DNA of 64,000 bases from Pyrocephalus nanus. Its lineage: Eukaryota > Chordata > Aves > Passeriformes > Tyrannidae. Where the stretch lies: the NCBI GenBank assembly GCA_038380795.1, contig CM076277.1:1889501-1953500 (forward strand), written 5' to 3'. A program made the translations under genes and the position numbers. A model generated the notes under the pieces. The model saw only the letters and a program-made list of their open reading frames with translations, searched no databases and had not been told where the DNA came from. This document shows, piece after piece, positions 1 through 11,044 of this stretch; the first letter of the stretch is position 1; each line of letters starts with the position of its first letter.

Positions 1-50
1 AGGTGTCAGTTGATTTATTTTTTTTTTCTATTTCGTTTATTTCTACGTAG

Positions 51-2315
51 GATGCATCAATTTATCTTTTGCATACGTGGAAGGAGAGAGTCTTCTGATG
101 GCTCTGAAAGATGTGGCTCTGTCTTCAGGAAGGTAGGTGGAAGGTATGGGAAGGGTAGCAGGATGTTTTGGAGAGCAAACAGCATCTGCTGATGAAGGTA
201 AAGGCTAAGGAATGGTCTCTTCTGTACCCCATATTTGCATATTCAGTTAGTAAGTCAGCCTGGCATTGATTACATTCTGAGGTGGTGTTTAAGGGGCACA
301 TTTCTACTGAAGGTCAAATTTACTCATTCTGAAAGAAAAAAACAAACACAACCACAAACAAAACAAACCCACCCCACAAAAACCAACCCACAAATTCCTA
401 CCTGCCAGCCCCAGCCTTGCAGACTGATTACCTGTGATCTGAGCAGCCTTGGCTTGTACTGGTGATTCTGTCATTCTGAAGGCCACCAGCATCTGAGCAG
501 CTTGTGTCCTTCAGCAGGATTTTACTGCAGTCCTATGAGGCTGGGCAAGTATCAGCTCATAGTCCCTGTGTTAAATTGTGACAGTACAAAGAAAATGGCA
601 TGTGCTTTTATGGAGTTCTGCTGACTACAGGAGTGATGAGTAACCTCTCTGTTATCAAGGCACTCCTGATGTTTATGATGATAGGAATGGAATGTGAGGA
701 TGCCCCTTCCTTCCCTCACCTTTGAGAACAAAGCAGTCAGCATATGCTAATTAGAGACAGGTTGGCACGAGGAACAGGGAGAACAAGCCTGCACATGCCT
801 GTCTGACTTGTGTCATGTGAAGATCTCTTCTGAGTCTCTGCTTTGTGCACCAGGGAGCTGTAAACAGCTCTGATTTGTGCTGCATGTGCCTACCTGTTAA
901 AACTGAGTCCCAGGACATAACCAGTTTTCCCCACTGCTTCAAGGTGAAAGTTTTCTCTACTGGCAGCTGTAACTGGATCATCTTGCTCTGGATTCCTCTG
1001 TGCACTGGTTTTCATTTATTTGTTCTGCTGCCAAACAGCAGCTTGTGAAGTCTTTCTCCTTATGTGCCTGGTGTGTTACCTTCTCTGGATAGTTCTGTCT
1101 TGGCTCCTTTGTCTTTTTTTCACAGCCTTTACTTCAGCTACCTCCTAATCTGCATTCCCCCTGCCTCTGTGGGGCATTGTGTTCATCCTTGCTGCATTAT
1201 CTGTGTTCTCTCTCCTTACCTTAAGCTCCTAATTTATTACCCCCATTTCCCTTTCATGCCTGCCCCTTCTATTCTTCTTTCCTTCATCAGCAGAAATATC
1301 ACTTTTCTCGCTTGTGGTTTCTGAGAGGCCGGGGGAGCTGATACAGGTTGTTGTAAAGAGTCACAGTGATAAGAAACGTCTGTAAGTGAGGTGCTCTTTG
1401 TTGGAGGAGGTTAGTGCAGTGTTAATTCAGTGTAGGATGTGCCTGAGAACAGAAGTGTGACATTTCCCTGCCTTCCCTTTCCCAGTGCTTGCACCTCGGC
1501 CTCTCTGGAGCCTTCGTATGTTCTGCGGGCGATCGGAACGGACGAGGACTTGGCTCACTCGTCCATAAGGTGTGTGGAGTGGGCTGCCCTGCTGTTTCCA
1601 CCTGTCCTTCTGTTCTGATTGAAGTAGGTGGTGGATTTGTTCCACCCCTCCTTACTGGTTTTCCTTTGGTGTAGGTTTGGCATTGGCCGTTTCACTACAG
1701 AAGAAGAAGTGGATTACACAGTGCAGAAGTGCATCCAGCACGTGAAGAGGCTGAGGGAAATGAGGTGAGCCATCCTCTCACTGAACACCAGGACTTCTTA
1801 GGGGTCATAATCACGGGAAGAGTTGGATTTAGTTGAAAGTAATGGTTTGCTTCAAAAATCTGGTGGTGTTTCTGTAAATCAGCAAGCGATGTCCCCCGAG
1901 TGGGTGACGGGCCTGATCTTAACAGTAGAGACACACTGGGAAGGAAACAAAACTGAAATCAAACTTTTCACAGATCCTGCCCTTGTCAGGGAAAGAAAAG
2001 GAGTAGGGTAAGCCCGTAGGGCAGTACCTAGAAGGTTCTAATGCAGAGATGGCATTACTGAGTTACTGTATCAACAGGTTGGTTTATTCTGAAAGAGTCG
2101 TGACTCATCTGGACAGTGAAAATGTGAGGGCTCAGTCTGGGCAAAGAGATACCTTCTGATTGCTTGTGTAATTGACCAAATTAGCTGGTTATTGTTGTTG
2201 ATGATGTCCTGTGCATTTTGGGTAGCCCTCATTTTTCTGCTTTCTTCACAGCCCCCTCTGGGAAATGGTGCAGGATGGCATTGACCTCAAAAGCATTAAG
2301 TGGACTCAGCACTGA
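51..2315 (+). CDS. NFS1: NFS1 cysteine desulfurase, C-terminal exons (5' part outside window)
   Basis: Four coding exons join in frame: 51-132, 1486-1569, 1675-1764 and 2252-2315 (stop TGA). Each is bounded by AG and GT. They encode the last roughly 105 residues of the pyridoxal-phosphate enzyme that removes sulfur from cysteine for iron-sulfur cluster assembly on ISCU, with LYRM4 and frataxin, mainly in mitochondria. Recognisable segments are [20 protein letters not shown], the catalytic cysteine loop [30 protein letters not shown] and the terminal SIKWTQH, all nearly identical to vertebrate NFS1 as I know it. The first exon enters with two bases of a split glycine codon, so an upstream exon exists to the left. 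No frameshift or stop interrupts the joined reading frame. The identification is very secure; exon limits rest on splice consensus and homology. Confidence 0.96.
1486..1569 (+). CDS. NFS1: NFS1 exon carrying the catalytic cysteine loop
   Basis: This 84-nt exon reads from the split serine through [20 protein letters not shown] to HSSI and ends in a split arginine. The cysteine of ACTS is the persulfide-forming residue of the enzyme family (Cys381 in human numbering). The acceptor is a pyrimidine tract plus CCCAG. The donor is AG|GTGTGT, which is weaker than GTAAGT but fits the reading frame exactly. Confidence 0.95.
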
Positions 2316-4440
2316 GAAAACGTCACTATCCATGGACTAAATGTGGATTAAAATGTATTTTTCTGTACATTCTTGAGCAAATTATGCAGCACTTCTGTTT
2401 TCTGACACTTGCAGTTTGATGGGAGAACTGTGCTTTCTGATCACAAAGTCTAAGAAGCCAAAAATGAAACCAGTCTTTATCATGGAGAAAGGCAGGCTGA
2501 TCCAACACCCACTGCGTTTCCACCGACACGCAGAAGTTTATGCGGAAATGTGATTTATTTGGGAGTGTATTTTCTGAGAAGATTAAATCAGCAGGTTCCT
2601 CCCAGGCCAGTGTACTCCTGGCCAGGGGTGGTTGCTTCTCAGTGTAACTCATCCCAAGTTGTTGTGTTTGCAGCACAGACCGTTTGCTGTGTCTGAGGGG
2701 GGTGCCCTGCACAGCAGTTGGGCTTTGCCTCTCTTTGTCCTGTTCTGCTGGAAGTTCTAAATAGGAAGATGCTTGGCATCTCTGGAGGAAAGGGATGTCT
2801 CAGTGTGGCTATGTGCCTTCACAGATAAGTTGTATGTGCAGTTAAGAACAATTTTCTTCTGAAATTAAGTATTTTGGGCTGTTTTTCCTGGGTTTTATCT
2901 TTTGTGTGTGTGTGTGTGTGCATTAATCCCAACGATCCTTCTGTGTTCTGGAGTTTATGATACAATCATGATGCACTTTGCTGTCCCCTCCAGTGTTTTT
3001 TTTCCATGCAATTTTACCGAAGTAAAGAAAGCAAACTGACCTGGCTGGGGTAGGGGATAGGCAGGATATGTCAGCTTTGGTGGCAGCAGCAGTTTGGTGG
3101 GAACACGAGTGGTGGAGGTGGTGGGGAGAGCAGACACGGTGCAATGTCTGAAGTTTGTGGGGTTTGTGGGGTTTTTGTTGTTTTTTTTCTCCCCTTGTCG
3201 TGAGTCCTGTGGTGTTACTTGGTTTGCCTGTGGGCCCTTGGGCTCTGTCAGTGCAGGGAGCTGTGCCCAGCTGAGCCTGCACCTCTTGTCTGAGGTAACG
3301 GGTGGCTTTGGGGCTTCTCTGTCTCACAGACTGTGCTGTCTGACTGGAGATGGGAATGCATTCCCTGCACGTGCTGGGGGAAGCGTCTGTTAAAAAGGGT
3401 TTGATGAGATTAATTCATAGCAGTGTTTCTCCTCTCTTCCCTTTGGTGATCTTTCCAGTAGGGAACTGAAGCCTGGATGACAAAGTGCCTTTCTTTCAGT
3501 GCACAAGCAAAGAGCTCTCAGATGGGTTGTGTGATTGATGGATGCTGTGTTTGATGCACCCCATGGACAGTACCTTCTCTTTGGGATGGAATCTACCTCG
3601 AGGATCAACTGTGTCGTGTAAAAGCCAAAGCTGAGTCTCACAAGGTGGATTGTGTTACAGAAGCTTGTGCTTTTTTTTTTTTTTTTTTGTTACTAAGGAC
3701 AGATTTAGTTGTTTGTAATGGAAAGCTAACCCTCAGTTGTTCTATTTGAAATTATTAGCTTTAGCAGTTTTACTGTTGTAGTGCTGGCACCTTATATTTC
3801 ATCACAACATTTTTAAAATATCATATGCATAAATAGGTTTTAGCAGTGTTGTATGGACTCTCTTTTGTCCTTGGGCCATAGATATTTTCTGGATTAAGCA
3901 TGTGGTAACGCTTTCCCAGCATGTTTTAGAACTGTATGTTTATGAAATTGTTCTCTGTCTTTCAAGAATGATAAAAAATTATAGGTAAGACTAAAGTTGG
4001 CTACTGTCAGTCTTTTCTGATGCACCTTTCTGGGGGAACCTTGCAGCACCACCAGTAAGTTGCTAAATTGCAGCTTTCATCGGGGAACAGGGAAGGATAA
4101 ACTCCTGACTTTCTGCAAACACTGTCAGCAAGATTACATTTGATTTTTGAAGCCTCATTCTTCTCAAACTCTGTGCCTGATCAGGGCTAATTTTCAAAAA
4201 AAACCCCTCAAATAGCCTAAACTGTGATTATTTTGAGAAAAGGGAGCCCCAAATCTTGCACTTCTGATGTGCTAAGATCTAAAGTACAAATTCTACATGT
4301 AAAGTTTTGGGAAACTCATTCATAGTGGTAACAAATGTTTGTTTGAAAACGTTTATGGGACAAGATGAGGAAAAATGTTTAGTGGAGATACTTTTCTCCA
4401 TGACAGGAAGAAGTAATGGCAAGGAGGAACATCCAGTTTA
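2316..4440 (+). other. NFS1 3' UTR and downstream flank
   Basis: No further reading frame of NFS1 or of another gene is recognised after the stop. An ATTAAA hexamer at 2347-2352 is only 32 bases past the stop and may or may not be a polyadenylation signal. A (GT)9 microsatellite lies at 2903-2920 and an 18-base T run at 3671-3688. The AT-rich stretch around 3700-4340 looks like ordinary 3' UTR or intergenic sequence. The transcript end cannot be fixed from sequence alone. Confidence 0.5.
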
Positions 4441-4449
4441 CCCCACTGA

Positions 4450-6005
4450 GTGCACTTAAAACCTTTGCAGGAGGGGATCCTCCATCCATCCCACTTTGAT
4501 GCCAGTGGCATCTCCAGAGCCTGGAGAGGGGTCCCAGCTCCCAGGAGAGCAGCTGGAAGGGCAGCACAAGGGAATTCCAGCGACCTCGCGGGGGTGGGAA
4601 GGGGAGGCCACTTAAATGTGGGTGCAGAGGAACATCCCCTGGGGAATGAACAGGAGGAGTTGGAGCCGTGCACATGCCTGCAGGGCTGGGATCTCATCAG
4701 CAACAGGGACAGCTGGTGGGATGGCTCTGTGGCTGCAGGGCTGGAATGGAACACAAAGGCTCTTCAGGAAGGACAGGCAGGAGAGAAGAGGAATATCCAT
4801 TGCCCTCTGTCTGACCAGCTGGAGTGCCTGGAGCTCCACCTGGGGATGGATGAGGAGCTGACTAAAGAGCTCAAGGAGTCAGGATTAAAGGGAGGGATAG
4901 GTGGGAATCTGGTACAGGCCACCTGACCAGGGAGACTGAGCCAACAAGGCCCTCTAGAGACAAATAGGAACGTTGTGTTGTTCACAAGCCCTGGTCCTCG
5001 TGGGGGACTTCAACCACCCTGACACTGGGGGGACAACCCAGCAGGGCACAGGCAATCCAGGAGGTTCCTGGAAGGTGTGGATGCCAACTTGCTTCTCCAA
5101 GTGATGGAGGAGCCAAGGAGGATGGGGGCTATGCCACCTTATTACCTGCAAGGACAGGCCTGGGCTGCAGTGACCATGAAACGGGGCAGTTTGAGATCCC
5201 TGGGGCAGTGAGGATGCCCTGGACTCACTGCCCTGGACTTCAGGGAGCAGACTTTGGACTGCAGGGATCTGCTTGGTAGAGTCTGTAGGATAAAGCCCTG
5301 GAGGGAAGAGGAGCTCAGGGAAGCTGGTGGATACTCAAGGATCACCTCTTCCAAAGCTCAGAAGTGCTGCATCCCAACGAAGCAGAAGTCAGGCAGAAAC
5401 ACCAGGAGGCCTGCACGGATGAACAAGGAGCTCCTGGACAAACAAAAGGGAAGGATGCAGAAGGTGGAAGTGAGGACAGTTAGCCCAGGAGGAGTACAGA
5501 GAGGTTGGTCAACCAGCCAGGAATCAGGTTAGGAAAGCTAAAGCCCTGATGGGATTAAATCAAGGGCAGTAAGACAAGCTTCTGTAGATACCTCATTGAT
5601 CAAATGAAGAGTAGGGAAAAATGGTCCTCTCCGGAACAAAACGAGAGGTGTGTTCTACTGGGACATGGAACAGGCTGGGATATTCCCAGACTTTTGCTTT
5701 GGTCTTCACTGGCAAGTGCTCCATCCACACCACCCGAGTCACAGAAGGCAGAGGAAGGGACTGGGGAAATGAAGAACCTCTCCTGCAGGAGAAAATCGAG
5801 ACCCTGCAAGGAACCTGAAGGTGCACAAGTCCACGAGGAGTTGCAGCTGTGGGTCCTGAAGGAACTGGCTGATCCCTATCCATCAGTTTGAAAGCTGTGG
5901 CAGTCCAGTGAAGTTTTCAGCGACTGGAAAATGGAAAACATAGCCCCCATTTTTTAAAGTGGAAATAAGACCTGGGGAACTACACCTGCCTGACTGTCTG
6001 GCAGT
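4450..6005 (+). mobile_element. CR1 LINE fragment, internal part of ORF2, decayed
   Basis: Translating the + strand across several frames gives a broken but recognisable CR1 ORF2. In order it shows LEWNTK and QLECLELHLGMDEE (endonuclease-domain region, about 4740-4860), GCSDHE (about 5160-5180), CIPTKQKSGRNTRRPARMNK and ELLDK (about 5370-5440), VFTGK (about 5705-5720), and HEELQLWVLKELADP (about 5835-5875). The last leads into the start of the reverse transcriptase. Multiple stops and frame changes show an old, dead copy. Both ends are approximate, and the 3' UTR with its octamer tail is not present here. CR1 identity strongly suggests a bird or other sauropsid genome. Confidence 0.85.
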
Positions 6006-7970
6006 TCTCTGTCTGCTGTGATGTCACTCATGGGCCAACTGCTTCCAGTCCAGTTGTTTCTGCTAACATGTGTGCCCTGTGCTTTGAAATGATACAGTTT
6101 CCCAAGGCTGAGTCCCAAAAAGTTGCCCTAGGAGATCTCTTTACTATGGACAGCTTTGCTGACATGTCAGGCTGCTGAATAAGGTCCTGCACTGCAAGGA
6201 AGCAAAGGCCAGTTTTTAAAACAAACAAGCTGAGTGGCTGGGAGGACTGGTCCCTCTGACAGCTGATGTTCCCCTGATCTGTCCAAATCAGAGTCATAAA
6301 AAAAGCTGCTACAAGATGCTCTCGTAAGAAGCAAAGCTCATACTAATGAGCAATCAGAGGGGTTCTGTGCTGAGTAGGCACAGCAAAACCAACCAGGCAT
6401 TTGATTCTAAAGAGTAACTACACAGGATCAGTAAGGGACATCATAGCTGGCTGACAGGTTTCAAGTAGAGGTGGGGATGAGAAATGCAGGGAGTATTTCT
6501 GGGAGGCATCTGTGAGCTTTACTTTAAAATGTCCTGTGTAAATTTTCTTGCCCTCCTTCAGCTTTGGTTTAGGTGGAGGAGACAGATAAATTAATGTGCT
6601 CTTAATGGTTTCCTAGTACCTAATAAAGGCAAATCCTTTTCTAATGCATTTTTCTCTGCCTGCCTTCCCCCATAGGCACGTTACAGGCATCACATTGGAC
6701 ACTGTTACTCATGATCCCTGTCCTTTAACCTTCTGCCTCTCAGTGTTTTGCTTTCCCCGGACACTTTCCTCCTGCTGTTGGTAACTAACTGCATCGTGCT
6801 GCTGACTCTGCTACTCTAGGCCACTTGGCACGCTCCTAACACTAATACTGGTACTAATACCAGTCCGGGATTTTGTTCCCTCTCATCCATTTTTGCAGCA
6901 AATCTGCTCCTGCTAATCTTGAGTGAACTGGGCATTCTTTGCCCGTGAAAATTTGGGTATGGCTGAGAAGGCGTTTGGAGACTTGTTGGTGTAGTCTGTC
7001 AGAGGCACCTGTTCAAGACTTTGCTCCAAGGTGCAGCACAGACCAGGACACTGGAGGTGCAGGGACATGTGCTGGGCTGCAGATGCTGTCCAGGGCGGCA
7101 GGATTTGCTCTTCACTGTGCCTTCATGGAGGCTGTGCAGCCACAGTCTGGAGGTACACTGAGGATTTCGGAGTTTGGTCCTGGTTTTATTTTTTTTTTTT
7201 TTGGTCCACACAGTAAACATCACAAGTCTTTCCACCAGACCTTATTTGAGTAACAAAAAGCAACATGGTAACTCAACACATTCCCCAAAAGCTGAAAAGT
7301 CTTAGTTTCCTCCTGACCTGGGACATTCCAGTGCTGCCCTTTTGTCGCCCAAACCTGCAGCCCTGAGCTGGAAGTGCTCCTGCCACCCCTCACTGCCACC
7401 GTAAATATCAAATAGAATACAAAATCTGTAAAACCGGGGGTGATAGGGAGGAGATAAGTGAGTAGAAAGAGGGAATATCCAGGGAAACAAACGCTGGAGC
7501 AGGGGGTTATTGTGGTGCTGAGCACACCCATGGCAGTCCGGCCCTGCTTCCTGTTGAGGGGTGTAAAACGCCAAAGTTAACCGAATTGTTGAGCCCCCAA
7601 ATCCGCTGCAAAGGGAGGCAGTGGTTTATTTGGATCCGTCTCTTCCAGAGGGCTCCACGGGGGGGTTTCCATCGGGAAAGGGCGGTGCTGCCGTGCCCGT
7701 GTCCTCAGTGCTGGAGCACCGGGGGTCCCTCGGCTCAGGGCACTGCAGGGTTATGGGGGCTGCGTTCAGTCAGGCCAGGGATAAACACAGCGCGGGGCAT
7801 CGGCCAGGGGGAATCTTTCATTTCAATCCCGCAGCTTGCTCCTAAGAGGTCAGCCGCTCTCAGGGTTCTTCTGTTCGTTTGGAGCTCAGTGCCCCGTCCA
7901 AGTCCGCTTTCCCTCGGCGGCACTATCAGTCACCGTCAGTAATTCGCTCCAGACGCGCCAGTGGATCGGG
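6006..7970. other. Intergenic stretch between the CR1 fragment and the promoter array
   Basis: No gene is recognised. A 14-base T run at 7189-7202 is followed by about 380 bases that, read on the minus strand, end in an A tail. This could be a retroposed copy or repeat in antisense orientation, but I cannot identify its source. Composition becomes GC-richer from about 7600 toward the promoter. Confidence 0.4.
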
Positions 7971-7975
7971 GACTG

Positions 7976-8168
7976 TCGCTGTCGCTGTGTCGCTGTGTCG
8001 CTGTGTCGCTGTCGCTGTGTCGCTGTGTCGCTGTGTCGCTGTGTCGCTGTGTCGCTGTCCCTGTCGCTGTGTCGCTGTGTCGCTGTCGCTGTGTCGCTGT
8101 CGCTGTGTCGCTGTGTCGCTGTGTCGCTGTCCCTGTCGCTGTGTCGCTGTGTCGCTGTCGCTGTCGCG
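7976..8168 (+). repeat. GTCGCT/GTGTCGCT tandem array beside the CpG-island promoter
   Basis: About 190 bases consist almost only of GTCGCT and GTGTCGCT units with occasional GTCCCT variants. A higher-order copy is visible: the variant GTCCCT occurs at 8057 and again at 8129, with the same neighbouring units, so a 72-bp block appears to have been duplicated. Nearly every unit carries a CpG. The array is open in several frames on both strands because its units lack stop codons; I do not regard it as coding. Confidence 0.95.
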
Positions 8169-8169
8169 C

Positions 8170-8960
8170 TCCGGGAGGTTCCTGAGGGTCGGGCCGGCCC
8201 CGCCCCCGCCCCACTCTGAGGGGGCCGCCCCCGCCCCGCGCACGCGCCTTCCGCGCGCGCCCCGGCCCCGCCCCCCAGCGCCGCATCGCGGCGGCCATTT
8301 TGTGCGGCTGCGGTGGGTGCGCGGGCTCGGGCGCCGCGGGCCCGGGCGGGGCGGCTCCGTTCTAACCCTTTTTCCCGTACAGAGCCCTCGGTAAGAGCGC
8401 GGTGGCGGCCGGGCGGGCCGGGCCGCCTGCCCTGCCCCGCGCTGCGGGCCCGCGGTGCGGCGGGGAGGGAGGCTGGGCGGGCGCGTCCCCGCGCACAAAG
8501 GGCCGGGCCAGGCAGGGCCGGGCGGCGCCTCCTCATCCCGGGGCACCGAGCGGGGCCGCTCCCGCCTGGCCACAGCCCGGCTGAGGCCCCGCGGCCCGGG
8601 CCGTCCCCGCCCGCCGCCCCCTGGCCGTGCCCGCCGCGGCCGGCGGAGCTGCGCGGGCAGGTGAGTCCGTGCGGGCCGAGCGCGGGCCCGGGCGGCGGGG
8701 GCGGCCGAGTGACCTTGCGGCGGGGCCGGGGCCGGGGCCGGTGGGGGCCGTGCCGGGGCCCGAGGCGGGCTCGGAGGGGCCCCGAGCGGCGGGAGCGGGA
8801 GGGGCGCGGGGCCCCGGCGGGGCCGGTCCCGGGGGCGCCTCACCCGGCCCCGGGGGACGGGGCGAACACCGGGAGGAAGGTCCCGGTGCCCGCGGCGCTG
8901 CCCCCGCCCGTCTGGGTTGCCCTGCAAGCGCCAGCGAAGTTGCCGCGCAGTAACGGAGCG
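8170..8960 (+). promoter_or_regulatory. CpG-island promoter, probably shared by RBM12 and CPNE1
   Basis: The stretch is extremely GC- and CpG-rich and has no TATA box. Three GC boxes of the CCCCGCCCC type lie at about 8199-8213, 8226-8239 and 8262-8277, which would suit Sp1/KLF factors. A GGCCATTTTG element at 8293-8302 resembles the YY1 site often found just downstream of transcription starts in such promoters. Two good donors follow, CTCG|GTAAGA at 8391 and GCAG|GTGAGT at 8661, suggesting alternative non-coding first exons. In human, RBM12 and CPNE1 share 5' exons and a promoter, and the next coding exons downstream here are those two genes. The exact start site is inferred. Confidence 0.75.
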
Positions 8961-10961
8961 CTCTCCTCTGCTTCACTTCCTTTGCTAGTGAAAATCAGCT
9001 CTGTAAAATAAAAGCAGCGAACAGAAAAACAACAACCAAGCAACCAACAAAAAGGAAAAAAAAAAAACAATCCCAAAGGAAAAACAACCCAAACCCGCCC
9101 TTCCCAAAAGAAAAGCCCAAAGTAGCGTTCAAGTGGGTCGCAGTGTGAGTTTTCTTTCGAAAAAAAAGAGCCTCGTGGCTCTGGTTTTACTCACTCTTAA
9201 ACTTACCTATTTTTCTTAGTAATTTGCTTCCCCACCTCGGTCTGCTGGGGTTAGGGAGAACACTCGGCCGGTTGTTTCCTTGGTGGAACTGTTGTTAAGG
9301 TTGTTTCCTCGGTGGTTTTGTTTGCGGTGGGTGCTGGTTCTTGTGCAGCTGACAGGGCGTTGTGGGGTGTCCACGCTGCGTGGGGACACCTTTGCACAGC
9401 CGGTGCTGGCCCAGGTAATGTGTTCCTGTGCATTCGCTTCACGGGGAAGGATGTTTTTACCTGCAGGAGCCGTGGATGGTTTGCTTTAAAGTTGAGATAT
9501 TTGAGACTTGCAAAGAAAAGGAGGTGGTGTTCGGTGGAGAGGTTAAACGCAGCAGAGTGGAGTTTTGCACCTTTTGGGAATGCTGCCTGGTCTTGTTCAT
9601 GTTGTCTTAGTCCATGCAAATCTTCAGCTTGTTTTCGGTGCTGTGAAGAGCAACATATGCAACAGGGTGGTTGCTGTACTGGAAATACGTCCAATGATTT
9701 GGGTTTTTCTTCCAAATGGAAAGTTCCTTGTGCATGAGAGATTTATCTGCTTCTCGAAGCAGGTGGGTTTTTGCATGAAACTGTTTTTCAGGTGGTTACA
9801 GTTCTCGTTCTCTGTAAACTGCTGCTTGGCACTGCTGTAGATGAAAGTGTATATAGTTGATTCCTTCTAATATAGGATTGCATGTTTCTTTTAAAGGTCT
9901 AATAAAAAAAGAAGTCTTATTTTCCTAAATGCATTTGCCATTTTAATATAAGTCTCTAGAGTGTAGTTGTATCTTTCTGACTCGTAAGCCTGTTGTTGAT
10001 GTCCTGGAAGATGTGTGAATATCTGTATTTGTTTTAATTCCCTCCGTTAGGGAGTTTGTGGAGGGTTTGTTAGTACTTCTTGCTCCAAGTTCGCTCTGGT
10101 AAAGATTCTTAACAGCTTGTTTGGGCTGTGTGAGGAGGAGGCAGTTGTCTGTTCCTGGATGGTTTTCCAAAGAATCACCATTTTAGTGTGAGATGTTCTA
10201 CCAAGCAATGAAATAGCAAAGGTTTTCCATCCCATCTTTAAATACAAAATCCATGTGTTGCCACTTAAAATGTTGAGCCTTTTTGTTGAGTTGTAATCTT
10301 GGGAAGATAATTTTTATCCAGAGATAAAAAAAACCCTGGGCATTTGGTCAGGATTTGGATAATGAAATGGCAGATTACAACTGAAAATACAGTATCTTGT
10401 GGGAGCTCTTCCTGTGTGCTCTGTGGAGGTGACTGCCTGGAGATGGCTGTGAAATGTCACTTAGTTTCATCAGCTTGTGTGACTCTTAAAGAATTCTTCA
10501 CCTGCAACTCCAGGGAGGTTTCCTGAGGTACAGCTTATGTTGCTTTGTTTGAGTAAGAAGATGCACAGTTGGAGGAAGGAATATCGTCATTGACGGAGGA
10601 AGGTTTTTTAAAATTCAGGGTTTTCAAGTACTAATACTCGTTCTTTGCCTTTGAAAGAGAGATTTGTTCGCCTCTTGGTCATGGGAAAACTGGAAAGACT
10701 CTTGGAATGCTTTCTGGTTCTTTTTCTATTCTTTGTGGAAGACATACTTATGTCTTGAAACCATACAAAAGCTCTGCAGTGCAGTCGCCAACAAGTCACG
10801 TAGGGAGAAGGTCTAGAAAATGCACCCTTGTGGTTCTTGTGTGCTGGAGTGCCTTGTGGTGGTCGCAGGTTTGAACTTTCTGTATATACAGTTCTTTGTG
10901 GACTGTTACTGCTGTTGTGTTGCCTGCATTGATTTTTGCCTCCATTTATTCTTTATTGCAG

Positions 10962-11044
10962 TCTAAAAGTTGGTTTTAATTGGTTGCCCACAGGATTGGC
11001 TTGGCTTCTGCTACTTGTTAAGAAAAAAACATCTGTCTTTGCAG
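10962..11044 (+). other. Candidate non-coding 5' UTR exon of RBM12/CPNE1
   Basis: A pyrimidine-rich acceptor (TTTATTCTTTATTGCAG) ends at 10961. Eighty-three bases later a near-perfect donor, GCAG|GTAAGA, begins at 11045. A second possible acceptor (TTGCCCACAG) ends at 10994. The segment has no long reading frame, so it would be a leader exon. The sequence GCAG|GTAAG at 11041 would also serve as a recursive splice site. This is a prediction from splice consensus alone. Confidence 0.35.

Noticed and set aside
2347..2352. ATTAAA as the NFS1 polyadenylation signal
   Set aside because: It lies only 32 bases after the stop and no supporting downstream element was clear, so the transcript end is left open.
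4450..5891. Open frames of 90-158 codons as host genes
   Set aside because: They are pieces of a decayed CR1 LINE ORF2 in changing frames.
7836..8927. Arginine/alanine/proline-rich frames over the CpG island and the GTCGCT array
   Set aside because: High GC content and stop-free repeat units explain them. No family resemblance was seen.
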